Below are positions 13,044 through 23,895 of a DNA stretch of 64,000 nt, piece by piece (position 1 is the stretch's first letter; the number at the start of each line of letters is the position of its first letter). This DNA comes from Cryptomeria japonica (taxonomy: Eukaryota; Streptophyta; Pinopsida; Cupressales; Cupressaceae), in NCBI RefSeq assembly GCF_030272615.1, contig NC_081413.1:18982285-19046284 (forward strand). Direction: 5' to 3'. The notes beneath the pieces are model-generated. The model saw nothing but the letters and a program-made list of their open reading frames with translations. It ran no database searches and was not told the DNA's origin. The position numbers were made by a program, and so were the translations under genes.

Positions 13044-14026
13044 AACACAACATATAGAGAAACCAATAGAGCTAAAGGCTCTGGAACAACATCAATCAGA
13101 ATAGATACATAAGGAAATAGTGCCACTGGTAACTAGTGAAGTAGGAAAACCAGTGCTTAAAGAAATGCAGACACAAACTAACCTACCAGAGGTCAATACA
13201 AGCATGGTTACTTCCACCAGTACTCAGATTGTTGGATCATCATCAGCATTCAAATCAACAAATGTGGCTGAGGTATTACTTGATTCTATCAAGAAAATAA
13301 CTGACTGTAGCTCACAGGCTTACAAAGCAATTGATGATTCTAGACCAATTTTGAAGGTAATAGCTCCCAACTATAATATAGATAATAAAGATTCTTTAGG
13401 ACAATTGGATACATTGTGCAAATATATCTCAGAAAACATTGAGAAAGTAAAGGAAGAATTAGTGAAGGATAAGGTAGAAATTTTGACACACTTCTACTGG
13501 AATTATGTAGTTTGTTGAAATAATACAAAAATCTGTATAAAGATACATGTAAAACAAACTTTTTGACTATAGATATTGACAAGAAAATAAGCAAGGTACA
13601 GGATGAGATAAATAGACTTGTAGACAGCTTTGTCAACTCACCTGATACACTATCAGTTTTTGAAGAGAAGATATCAAATTTTGAGGAAGAACTACTCAAA
13701 TTGGAAAGGGAGAAAGAAAGGATAATAAATAAGGAAAAACATTTGAGATCTAAACTAAGTCTAAGATTGGACTATTTAGCATCTCTGTGGAAGGAAATTT
13801 CTAAGGCACTAATACAAGGAAGCAAAACATGGGTAGAGCATTTGCAGCATCTCACTGGTATAGTGAAGAGAACTGAGACAACAATAAAAGATAGTAAGAA
13901 GTTTATGGATAGTATAAACTTGATTTTGGGAGATCTTTTTCAAATTATAACCTCCCAGCTACAAGGTTGAGTTTATGGATAGCTGAACCAAAAAACTCTA
14001 CTGACATCTTGACAACCTTTGTCATT

Positions 14027-14185
14027 GATGCCAAAGGGGGAGTAGTGGGATGAGAAAATTCAAAACATAGGAATCATATGCTCAGGGGGAGCTCTCACAT
14101 TTTTGGTAACATTTTTGGACTACACACTTTTGAACACTTTTTGAAATTTCTCATGAGTGTTGCCATCAATGCCAAAGGGGGAGAT
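14027..14185 (+). promoter_or_regulatory. NA-II duplicated polypurine tracts
   Basis: GATGCCAAAGGGGGAG at 14027-14042 and AATGCCAAAGGGGGAGAT at 14168-14185 both follow a (T)GTCATTGATG/GCCATCAATG context. The second abuts the 3' LTR and is the functional candidate. The intervening segment has another purine run (CAGGGGGAGC). NA-IV repeats this layout at 48367-48525. Confidence 0.8.
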
Positions 14186-14990
14186 TGTTGGCATATGCAC
14201 ACTCCAATGAGACATTGTATGTGATTGAAGGTTTTGTCATTGATGACAACCTTGAAATCCTATGGCACCAACAAGACATTATACTAGAAAAGCATTGCAC
14301 TGACAAGATAGTGCACCAGCATCAGCAGATCACACTCAGGACATTGACACCAGCACAAAAGAAAACAAGTATATTGGCATTGAGGCCGACAGGATTTTTG
14401 TTATACAATATTTTGTTTATTATTGTAAGTCAACTTGGAAAATTGTAAAATGACTCTTATATATAAAGGAGATCATTGTAGACATTTGTAATAATGATGT
14501 AGGAGCATAAAAGGAAATATTAGGCAGACCTAATGTGCGAAATATAGGTCAAGGGGTATATGTAAAGAATAGAGTAGGAACCAGTACTGAATCTTGCATT
14601 GAATATGCTATTGTAAAGTAGTAAGAGTTATTGGATTAGTATAATCCTTATTTGTAAGTTAGTGTGACTTCCCATTGAGCAGTGAGCTCTAGGTAGTTGG
14701 CCTTCTTGCATGTGCAGGCCCCTATTGTAAGTAATATTCTCTTATTGGCCAATGAGTGAATATTGTGGGTCACAAATCCCACCAAGGTTTTTCCCACACT
14801 AGTTTTCCTCATTAACATCTTGTGTTATGGTGTACTTTTCATGTGGATATTCTTGATTTTGTTTATTGCATTATTTCTTGCATACCGGTACTCTATTATA
14901 TTATGTTCTGCATGTTTTAACTTAAGAAACTCTTATTACTGGTTAGATAATGATTCACCCCCCCTCTTAGTATCTATGGGACCCCTAACA
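14186..14990 (+). repeat. NA-II 3' LTR
   Basis: It runs from TGTTGGCATATGC to ACCCCTAACA and ends where copia I RT coding resumes. It differs from the 5' LTR at a few percent of sites by eye, plus the ~30-bp indel. Confidence 0.9.
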
Positions 14991-15700
14991 CCATTAGCAT
15001 TACCTTTAGTGAAACCAAGCTTCAAAAGATATTTGTCCAAACTGGCATACCAAGCTCTAGGGGCTTGTTTCAATCCATATAACACTTTCTTTAACTTGCA
15101 AACCATGTTTTTATCATGTGAAAGTGAAAAACCACCAGGTTGATCAATATAAACTTTCTCTTCAAGATCTCCATTCAAAAATGCACATTTAACATCCATC
15201 TGATAAACCTTGTATTTCTTATGGGCAGCATAAGCAAGAAATAATCTCACAACCTCAATCCTAGCTACTGGAGCAAAAGTCTCATCAAAACAATTCCCTC
15301 CTTCTGAGAATATCCTTTACATATAAATCTAGCCTTATTCCTCACAACTTGTCCATCCTCTTTCAATTTGTTCCTAGAAACCTATTTATTTCCAATAACA
15401 TTCTTATTTTTAGGTCAGGGAACTAAAGTCCATGTGTTGTTCTTTTCAATTTGATCTAATTCCGCTTCCATATCTTTCATCCAACATTCATCTTTACAAG
15501 CTTCAATGACTGATGTTAGTTCAACTTGTGAAATTAAACATACCTCATCAATTGTCAATTTTCTTGTCATTACTCCTTTGTTCTTGTCTCCAATGATCAG
15601 ATCTTCTGAATGATTTAACCTTACATACTGAGGAGTCTTCTGACTTTCTGTTTCCCTTCTCTGATCTTCAGCCACTATTGAATTTTTTGATACTGCTAGA
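14991..15700 (-). pseudogene. copia I reverse transcriptase, N-terminal part
   Basis: The minus strand encodes copia RT landmarks: TWTLVP at the start, then (past a stop and shift) [19 protein letters not shown], the IDQPGGF loop, and [18 protein letters not shown]. It ends at [10 protein letters not shown], where NA-II is inserted; RT resumes at 6905. The piece at 15415-15675 precedes RT and has the conserved W..AM..E..... pattern, in degraded form. Frames change between 15250 and 15415. Confidence 0.85.
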
Positions 15701-15717
15701 GTAACTAGTTCAACATT

Positions 15718-16900
15718 CTATTCTGGTATAGGTGCTACCAATTCAGTTATGATCATCTCCACTTTTGGTTCTCTCTCATAAGTTTTGATTTGACCTTTGT
15801 ACAACTCATCCACCTTGACATTAGTGCTCTCCACAATTCTCTGCAATCTCTTGTTATAACATCTATATTCTTTGTTTTCATTAGAATAACCAATAAATAT
15901 CCCTTGATCACATCTAGGATCAAAATTTCTAATGGAACCATCTCTCTTGATATAGCATTTACTACCAAAGATTCTGAAATACCCATAGCTCATAAGGTGT
16001 CTTACTAGTGTCTCCTTTGATGTGAAATTTTTTTAATGTGTATACCATCATGCTCACAACTTCTCTCCAATAGATATGAGGTGGATTAGCTTCCATCATC
16101 ATAGTTCTATCTGCATCCAAGATAGTTTTGTTCTTTCTTTCCACAACACCATTCTACTGAGGTGTTAGGGGGGAAGATGATTGTCTCCTTATCCCATTCT
16201 TCTAACAATAACTGTTAAATTTACTGGATGTGAATTCACCACCCTGATCCGACCTTAAGCATTTAATCTTCAACCCTGTCTCTATCTCAACTTTATCTTT
16301 AAAGATTTTAAACTTTTCAAAAGCTTTAGATCTTTCCTTCAAAAAAGTAACCCACATCATTCTAGAATAGTCATCAATGATTAGCATAAAATATCTATCA
16401 GCCTAAAAACTCTTTATTCTAGCTGGACCACATAAATTACTATGAACAAGATCACTAACATCATTAGATTTATCTTGAATACTCCTCATAATTTCTAACC
16501 TACTTTCCCAATTGACATTCCTTACATACCAAATTATAGGGCTTCACAATCTTAGGTATATCTCTAATGGACTTAATTGAACTGATCTTTACAATGCAAT
16601 CAAAATTCACATGACACAACCTATCATGACATAGCTAACTATTATCAATTTGTTCAATCAAACTTGTCTTCTCACTCGAGTTCAAATAAAAGATGTTACC
16701 TTTAGTCTGTGTACCAGTTGCAATCTCCAAACCAGATCTATTAATGATTTTGCATTTTCCATCCTTGAATTGTAATTGAAATCCCTTATCCACCAATTGT
16801 CCTACACTCAAAATATTATGCCTTAAACCTTCAACATAATAAATATTATCAGTATTATTCTTACCATCCAATGATATAGTTCCTCTTCCTCTAATCATGC
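15718..16900 (-). pseudogene. copia I integrase
   Basis: Three blocks read in copia order on the minus strand. At 16430-16898 are the end of protease/linker (NILSVGQLVDKGF) and the zinc-binding region with CKECQLGK. At 16202-16387 is the core start (IDDYSRMMWV, SDQGGEF). At 15962-16144 is the third core motif region (ERKNKTI) and WREVV. The tail at 15718-15993 includes FGSKCYIKRD and GIFIGYS. Stops and frame changes separate the blocks. Confidence 0.85.
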
Positions 16901-16940
16901 ATGCTTTGTCATTTCCAAATGTAACCAGGCCACCATCAAA

Positions 16941-17180
16941 TTATTGCAAACATAAAAACTTCCTTTTATCTCCAGTCATATGATGTGAACAACCAATCTC
17001 TATCACCCATTCATCCTTGTCTTCAATTCTAGCAGCAAGGGCCTTTTCCTCATTTTTAATAATAGGTACTAAAGCATCTTCCTTAATAGCCAAAAATACC
17101 CATTCCTTACCACTACCAGATCCACTAGCTGAATCTTGTGCTGGTTCATCATCAGAATCAATTACACCTTCTTCATCCAC
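16941..17180 (-). pseudogene. copia I protease region with altered active site
   Basis: The ORF ends in WVIEIGCSHHMTGD. Copia aspartic proteases normally read WVIDSGCSHHMTGD here, so the catalytic Asp is replaced by Glu and the next Ser by Ile. An acidic, Ser-rich linker precedes it (DSDDEPAQDSASGSGSG). The enzyme encoded here would not be expected to work. Confidence 0.75.
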
Positions 17181-17189
17181 ATAGTAAAA

Positions 17190-17770
17190 TTATTTGTCTT
17201 TGTTTCTCCTGTACTTATGCTTTTTCTGATAATCAGGGTTAGGCCTAAAAAATCTTCTAGCTCTCTCTTCAAATCTTGAATTCCTCTTAGGACATCTAGA
17301 TGCAAAATGACCTATCTTATTACTTGCAAAACATTTAAAAGGTGATTTTCTTTCATACTTACTTCCAGTAGGAACTTACCCGATAACCATCAAGTTTAGC
17401 AATTTTAACAATAGGGTCACCTTAATTCAAAGCTTCCAACTTATCCCATATAGCCTTCTCATTAGATTGGTCAGTTAATCCCATAATCTCTTGATCAAAT
17501 AGTGCACTCAAGAGTGCTTCTCTATCTCTATAATCATTTTCAATATCCTTATCCAGTCTTGTCGGAGGAGGATTGCTAGATGCCGGATTATGAGGAGTAT
17601 AGCCTTCCTCTACAATCTCCCAAATTTATTTCCCAATACATCTCAAATGAGTCTCCATCTGAATCTGCCATACTCTATAATTTGTCAAATCAAGCTTAGG
17701 GGTTTCTCTCTAAAAAATAGATGTAGTTCAATTATTAGTTGCCATAGGATCTTCCTCAAGTGGTTAAGCT
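17190..17770 (-). pseudogene. copia I gag
   Basis: On the minus strand the N-terminus reads YRVWQIQMETHLRCIGK, the usual copia gag capsid start, followed by DREALLSALFDQEIM. Near 17290-17340 is a damaged CCHC knuckle (CFASNKIGHFASRC, with the second Cys changed to Ser). Several stops break the frame. It lies just downstream of the primer site. Confidence 0.75.
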
Positions 17771-17784
17771 TCTGAAAAAGAGGA

Positions 17785-17800
17785 CCAACCTCTGATACCA
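17785..17800 (-). promoter_or_regulatory. copia I primer binding site (tRNA-iMet)
   Basis: The minus strand reads TGGTATCAGAGGTTGG, three bases from the 5' LTR edge at 17804. The first ten bases match the initiator-Met tRNA 3' end. This fixes the element's orientation. Confidence 0.85.
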
Positions 17801-17803
17801 ATT

Positions 17804-19011
17804 GTATGGATAACCAGTGGACAACTGAGAGGGGGGGTGAATCAGTTGTCAACAGATTATAAAACTTTAAGCTCACAAAATCTTCTACTGGAATGCATAA
17901 ACCAAATACCAAAATAGAATATGTAACAATTAAGCATAAACATAAATTACAGAATAATTAACCAACCATCCATAACACATGACACCAATATTTGTACGTG
18001 GAAAATACGGTAAAGGGAAAAACCACGGTGGGAAGCCTACCCACAATTAGATAATACTTTTGTAGCAAGTATGTGACTACAATAAGAGGGGCCTGCACAT
18101 GCAGGAAGACAAACTGCCTAGAGCACACTACTCATCACAAAAGGAGCCTAAATTACTACAAAGAAATCCATACTACAATCCGAAAATAAGAATGAACTCC
18201 AAGAATAATATTTGCTATGCCTGAGTACAGTTTCAGTTAAGCTCAATACCAGAGGTCTTAAACCTCTTTCGCAAAACCAATTTGATCACCTATTATCAAC
18301 CAAAATATCTGCATATGCTTACAACATTATTCACACACCGATAATCCTATATCCCATAGAACCATGATCTACAAAAATATCTTACATCATATTTATACCA
18401 ACCCAGGACCTAAATAATTAGGTTAGCCACCTACAAGATAATACAATAGATTTGTTACATAATCCCACAAACCAATGATAAACCAAGTCGATCTAAGAAT
18501 GAAACAACATAATCCAAACAATAAATCCAACCGATGATGCATCGGGAGCATCAACCAACACGTTACACAAATAGGTCCATAACCTAGCAGAATAAGACCA
18601 GACCTATAATGGGTCACCATAAGCCAAATGAAACACCACTGATCAGCTCGAACACAAAAAAGATAACCATCAACATCCTAATAACCTTTTAGAAGCCACA
18701 CCAACACCACTTATTAGATTCATCAAAAGATCTTCATCAAAGCGCTTCTGGTAAAACCCTTACCAGTGACTAAAAGGCTTACTAGAACAAATGATAGCAT
18801 CTAGATCATCAAATACCAAACCATCTAAATGTGACATGCATAAGGGACACATGAATAATCAATCCAAGCCAATACCACAAGCCAAACCAAATTGGATAAT
18901 ATCATAATCCAACCACTCTACTAGAAGTCGGTAGATAGCAAAACAGCTAGTGTTGACATCAATGACAAAATGCCAATGCAACACATAATGAATTCCTCCA
19001 AATTTCCAGCA
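17804..19011 (-). repeat. copia I 5' LTR
   Basis: Plus-strand ends are TGTATGGATA and TTTCCAGCA. In element orientation this is the 5' LTR because the primer site abuts it. The AATAC duplication follows at 19012. Confidence 0.9.
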
Positions 19012-19075
19012 AATACTACTTACAAAAATAAGTTTAGATCATTCCTTGAGAGTGAGCATGAGGTTCAAGGATGAA
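19012..19075. repeat. Resumption of the 2433-4300 minisatellite
   Basis: AATACTACTTACAAAAATAAGTTTAGATCA continues, without gap, the unit that stops at 4300. The same unit is visible uninterrupted at about 4011-4040. It is the right flank of the copia I insertion site and shows that 4300 and 19012 were once adjacent. Confidence 0.85.
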
Positions 19076-19094
19076 AATAATAAACCAATATGTG

Positions 19095-19122
19095 CCCCCT
19101 CTCTCACTTCCTCCATACCCCG

Positions 19123-19194
<72 letters not shown>

Positions 19195-19288
19195 GCTACC
19201 TACCTATCTATCTCCCACTCCCTCCCTCCCCCTCTATTTCCCTTCCTTTCCCATCCTCTCTCTTTCCCTCTCCCTCCCTCCCTTACCA

Positions 19289-19357
<69 letters not shown>

Positions 19358-19430
19358 ACTCCCTCCCTCCCCCCTCTATTTCCCTTCCTTTCCCATCCTC
19401 TCTCTTTCCCTCTCCCTCCCTCCCTTACCA

Positions 19431-19496
<66 letters not shown>

Positions 19497-19569
19497 ACTC
19501 CCTCCCTCCCCCCTCTATTTCCCTTCCTTTCCCATCCTCTCTCTTCCCCTCCCCCTCCCTCCCTTACCA

Positions 19570-19609
<40 letters not shown>

Positions 19610-19759
19610 CCCCCTCTATTTCCCTTCCTTTCCTATCCTCTCTCTTTCCCTCTCCCTCCCTCCCTTACCACATCTCTCTCTCTCTCTTCCCACTCTTTCT
19701 CTCTCCCTCCCCCTTATAACTCCCTTCCTTTCCCATCCTCTCCCTCTCCCTCCCTCCCC

Positions 19760-19815
<56 letters not shown>

Positions 19816-19908
19816 TCCCACTCTCTCTCCACCTCCCTCTCCACTCTTTCTCTCCCTCCCCCTTATACCTCCCTTCCTTTCCCATCCTCTCCCTCTCCCT
19901 CCCTCCCC

Positions 19909-19990
<82 letters not shown>

Positions 19991-20010
19991 TTTCCTTCAC
20001 CCTTTCTTTA
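19095..20010. repeat. (CT)n polypyrimidine block with higher-order repeats
   Basis: About 900 bases are almost pure pyrimidine on the plus strand. Long (CT)n runs alternate with a ~95-bp module containing CCTCTATTTCCCTTCCTTTC, which recurs near 19230, 19372, 19514 and 19613 and in variant form (CCCTTATA) near 19710 and 19860. A short (TATC)n run lies near 19162-19190. Long ORFs of Ser, Leu and Pro (plus) or Arg and Glu (minus) here are repeat by-products. Confidence 0.95.
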
Positions 20011-20480
20011 CTATAAGTAATGCATATGTGTTTTTATGAACATTGGCCTATTGGGGCATTTTTAGGGACTAATTAAGCATATGGGTTATCTAAACATAAC
20101 CTGTACGCATTTATTGCACATATTTTTATTTTTTCAATGGCCTCAACAACCAAAAAAGGAGTTTTTGAAGTTTTTGAAGGCCCCACTGCAACTGATATTG
20201 TGATTTTATGACATTTTTATATGTAAAAATAAGTGAAAATTTTGTTTTGGAGATTTCAAATGATTGAATTGTTGTTGTAATTAGTTTAGTCAATGTTATT
20301 GTGATTGTTTAATAGTTTTGATTATTAAAAATAATAATAATACTCATTTTTATGGTCATTTAATTTTATAGGTTTTTGTAACATATATGTGTAAAATGAT
20401 TCTATTTAGGACAACTGTTATTAACGATAGGAAAGAACAAGTGAGGAACAACCAAACAATGAGAGGCTGAAAAGGAAAGA
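20011..20480. other. AT-rich flank without a recognisable gene
   Basis: No ORF, promoter or repeat could be supported. It lies between the CT block and the transposase-like ORF and could be the 5' non-coding part of that element, but I found no terminal inverted repeat. Confidence 0.4.
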
Positions 20481-23400
20481 CAAAGAGAACGTATGAAGAA
20501 ATTATGTGAACTAAGAACAATGGTACAAGAAGGTGTGTCATCTACAACATCTCAATTAGATGTACCAAATGAACCTAATGCAATTGAAGAATAAATCATA
20601 ATCAATAATCAAACAAACAATGAAGATGCACTAGCAACATTTTATTTACCAAAAGAACCTAATGAAATTGAAGAGAGACCACAATGAATAATCAATCAAA
20701 TCATGAACATATACCAACTCAATTTGATGTGATGAATGTACCTAATGCACATGATGCACCAATGTTAACACGTCCTAGAATTATTCGTAGGAAACCAAAG
20801 TATCTAATTGACATCAATGAGAATATTTTGAAGCCAATGCCTGATAAATTAAATGAACAAAATTGTAGAAGAATCATTAAAAGAATACGGCAACACTATT
20901 TTGAAAACTTAAATCAAATTGAAAGATGCCAATTAATTGTTGAAATGATTTAAAAATTTGAATTTTAGAGAGACAATGAATTCTTGACCTAAGATCATAT
21001 GAAAGTAACAATGAAAGAACCATTGTGGGAAATATATTTGATGCATAGCAAGATATTGGTTCAAAATAATCTATGAAAGATTCTAATGTTACTCAAAATC
21101 TTATTACATCAACTATAATGAGCAAGAAAATTAAAAAAGACCTTTTGATAAGAAAAACAAGTCATTAAAAATAAGTAGAAAAAGATTATGTAAAGCATTA
21201 GAAAGGCAGGAGAAAATAGAGGATCCTAACAATAATTCTCTTTGGGCATTCTTGGATAGACTACCACACAAAGACAAGGTTGTTGGTGATGCACTAAGAA
21301 CATTAATTGAATTTTTTGGCATGACAACACAAGGGTTTCACCCAACCAAAGAGATGTTGTTAGAAGGAGAATTGGATCTATAAATCATGAGCCACATGCC
21401 AAACACTATTTGTCTATGACTCAAACAAAATTTTATGAAATATTCCTTCAAACGTTTCCTCAAATAAGAATTAGTCAAAGATTGTTTGAAATGGAAAAAC
21501 CATTTTATGTTAAGATTAATCAAGTATGCACCATGTGTTGTTGTTGGATGTATATTGAATTTTCCATGCACTATGATATTAATCATCATATATGTTGTAC
21601 TTTGCGCACTAACAATATTTTGCAGGAATACAATATACAAGCACCTCCTAAGTCACAAAGAGAATTTATTTCAACTTTGTAATGTAAAATAGACGATGGT
21701 TTCATTTATTATAAGATGATGTATTTGAAAGGTTCTTGTTCTACATGTGGTGGTTTGTAACATTTGCCAAGATGTGTACATTGTTGGCAGTTGCACACTC
21801 CAATGAGACATTGTATGTGATTGAAGGTTTTGTCATTGATGGCAACCTTGCAATCCTATGGCACTGGAAAAGACATTATATCGGCAATAGTAGATCACAC
21901 TCTACACTGGCACTCAGGACACTAACACCGGCACATAAGAAAGGAAGTATACCAACACAGAGGCTGACAAGATTTTTGTTATATAATATTTTGTTTATTA
22001 TTGTAAGCTAACTTGGAAAATTGTAAAATGACTCTTCTATATAAAAGAGATCATTGTAGACATTTTGTAATGAATGAGTAGAAGCATTAAGGAAAATATT
22101 AGGCAGACCTATTGTGCGAAATATAGGTCAAGGGGTATATGTAAAGAACAAAGAAAGAACCGATACTGAATCAAGCATTGAAGATGCTATTGTAAAGCAA
22201 TACAAGATATTGGATTTGTATAATCCTTATTGTAAGTTAGTGAGACTTCCCATTGAGCAATGAGCTCTACGCAGTTGGCCTTCTTGCATGTGCAGGCCCC
22301 TATTGTAAGTAATATTCTCTTATTGGCCAGTGAGTGAATATTGTGGGTCACAAATCCCACCAAGGTTTTTCCCACATCGGGTTTCCTCATTAACATCTTG
22401 TGTTATGGTATACTTTTCATGTGGATGTACTTGATTCTATTTATTGCATTATTTCTTGCATACCAGTACACTGTTATATTATGTTTTGCATGTTTTAAGT
22501 TAGGAAATTCTAATCACCGGTTAGATACTAATTCACCCCCCACCTCTCAGTATCTGTGGGACCCCTAACATATATTTGGAGAGCACACATAAAATTGGTA
22601 AGAGACTAGTTTCTTTTGGAAAATACAAGACAGTCACATATGGGGTTAAAGATGGAAAAGAATTGAAGAGATGCGAGTTAGTGAAAAATGATATACATGT
22701 AGCTGAATTTATGAAAATGTTTCAAGAGAAACTAATTTATGAGTACATAATACATACACATAGAGCTCAGTGGTTAGATGAGTAATTCAAGTTATGTAAG
22801 GACACATCTCCTCTTGGTATCATTGTCTCTATCATTGATTTTGCTGAAAATTATCTAGAACCTCAAAATGAAGTGTAATCTATGTATTACCATTCTATAC
22901 AAGTTTCTATTTTTGTACACATAGCATTCATGCATGCAGATGATAGCATAGAGGAGGATATAAAGGTTGTAAGAGAGTATCACTTCTACATAAGTGATGA
23001 TTGTACCCATTCATCAAAGTTTGTGCCAGGATGCTTTAAAGTTTTTTAATGATAATTTAAGGGAAAGAAATATATGATAGTACCAATAGATAATATGGTG
23101 AGATAATTGCAACTCACAATTCAAGAATGCAAGGATGTTATATTGGTTGAATAGGATGCATGTGACAAGCAATGTACAACATTTTTGGAATATTTACTGA
23201 GGCTGGACATGGAAAGGGAGAGAAATATAGTACATGAGCATGTGTAAAAAGAGCCCTAGCTAGAGAAGAATTATAGTACAAAGGTGGTGTCAAGTTGATA
23301 GATGCAACAACAATTATGTGATGGTGTAACTCTACAATGGGATCAGGTAATATAGGTATGTCAATGATTCATAGATATTTTTGGTTGATTAGTGAATCTA

Positions 23401-23895
23401 ACATTGAAAAATATCAAGATTGTTATATAGTTGCATGATCGAGTGACATGCACTCATTTAGAAGTTCAAATGCAAGTTCACTAGTAATTTATACTAGACA
23501 CATTGTATGTTTTTTCTCTTCATGTATGTATTTTTTGTGGGAAGAATGTGAACCACAAGAGTGGGTTGACACATGGTCCTGTAGACCGTTGGTTCCTATT
23601 GATACATATATAGTTCCCAAAGAAATCAAATTGAACCAAATGGAAGCATCAATGGATTTTGACCATGTATTCGACGTAGTGGAACCAAGTGATTTCTTTG
23701 GTTAATTTTATGGAGAAATTTTTTTTGGCTCATTCTGTTACATCACGTATTATTTTTTGTATTAATTATCATTTTATAAAACTTAGGGCATGTGTGTGCA
23801 ATTGTTGTAGAAGAAGGAACAAATTACCTTTTCTATCATTGTATTGAGCCTAAAAGAAAATTGACAACCACAATCATTGAAAAAGAGGGTATTAA
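20481..23895 (+). pseudogene. Decayed transposase-like ORF, 5' and middle parts
   Basis: Broken reading frames share one collinear protein: RKPKYLIDINENILKPMP (20780s), LWAFLDRLPHKDKVV (21240s), YFxIF-type RISQRLFEMEKPFYVK (21470s), KDGKELKRCELV (22650s), DFAENYLEPQNEV (22845s), EYHFYISDDCTHSSKF (22980s), EAGHGKG then CVKRALARE (23190s), DMHSFRSSNASS (23445s) and IVVEEGTNYLFYHC (23800s). A GHGKG block followed by Lys-Arg and the DMHSFRSS block recall a multicopy plant ORF family that I cannot place in a transposon superfamily. Many stops are CAA to TAA. A solo LTR (21782) and the chromovirus (23896) split it. Confidence 0.6.
21782..22570 (+). repeat. Solo LTR of the NA family
   Basis: A TGTTGGCAG...GGGACCCCTAACA LTR collinear with the NA-II LTRs, with no primer site or ORF after it. 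The flanks TACAT (21777-21781) and TATAT (22571-22575) match at 4 of 5 bases. It interrupts the transposase-like ORF between its Cys-rich block and KDGKELKRC. Confidence 0.9.

Larger units (their letters stand above)
9208..13970 (+). pseudogene. NA-II ORF2: large protein of unknown family
   Basis: Start ATG 9208 (MASTSVIEYIANP), conserved in NA-IV. The pieces at 9208, 9616, 10051, 11062, 12057 and 13120 share one frame once the two solo LTRs and their 5-bp duplications are subtracted. That gives 918 codons before a shift near 13520, and about 1,060 in all. The N-terminal half has no motif I know. Mid-protein there is a basic nuclear-signal-like patch (KKKLTPKKKKR). The C-terminus is a coiled coil (VFEEKISNFEEELLKLE). 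No polymerase, protease or integrase motif is seen. Stops at 9580 and 9994 are open in NA-IV. Confidence 0.7.
6906..14990 (+). mobile_element. Non-autonomous LTR retrotransposon NA-II with two long ORFs and no pol
   Basis: LTRs at 6906-7676 and 14186-14990 begin TGTTGGCATATGC and end GGGACCCCTAACA. They flank a tRNA-iMet primer site, two long ORFs and a polypurine tract. The flanks CCATC (6901-6905) and CCATT (14991-14995) match at 4 of 5 bases, consistent with an ageing duplication. No protease, integrase, RT or RNase H motif is present in any frame. It sits in copia I's RT gene on the opposite strand. A second copy (NA-IV) and a solo LTR are in the window. Two solo LTRs of another family interrupt its second ORF. 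Confidence 0.9.
4301..19011 (-). mobile_element. Ty1/copia LTR retrotransposon 'copia I', complete but decayed and interrupted
   Basis: Two related LTRs (4301-5532 and 17804-19011) flank a minus-strand primer site, gag, protease, integrase, RT, RNase H and polypurine tract. This is copia order, with integrase before RT. The target-site duplication AATAC is at 4296-4300 and 19012-19016, and the minisatellite is continuous when the element is removed. By eye the LTRs differ at about one site in ten, so this is an old insertion. NA-II sits inside its RT gene. Family cannot be named from the window; the PPT style resembles the SIRE/Maximus lineage. Confidence 0.93.

Noticed and set aside
19071-20039. 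Long ORFs (over 300 codons, Ser/Leu/Pro or Arg/Glu) in the CT block
   Set aside because: They are translations of a dinucleotide repeat, open in several frames at once, and have no real domain.
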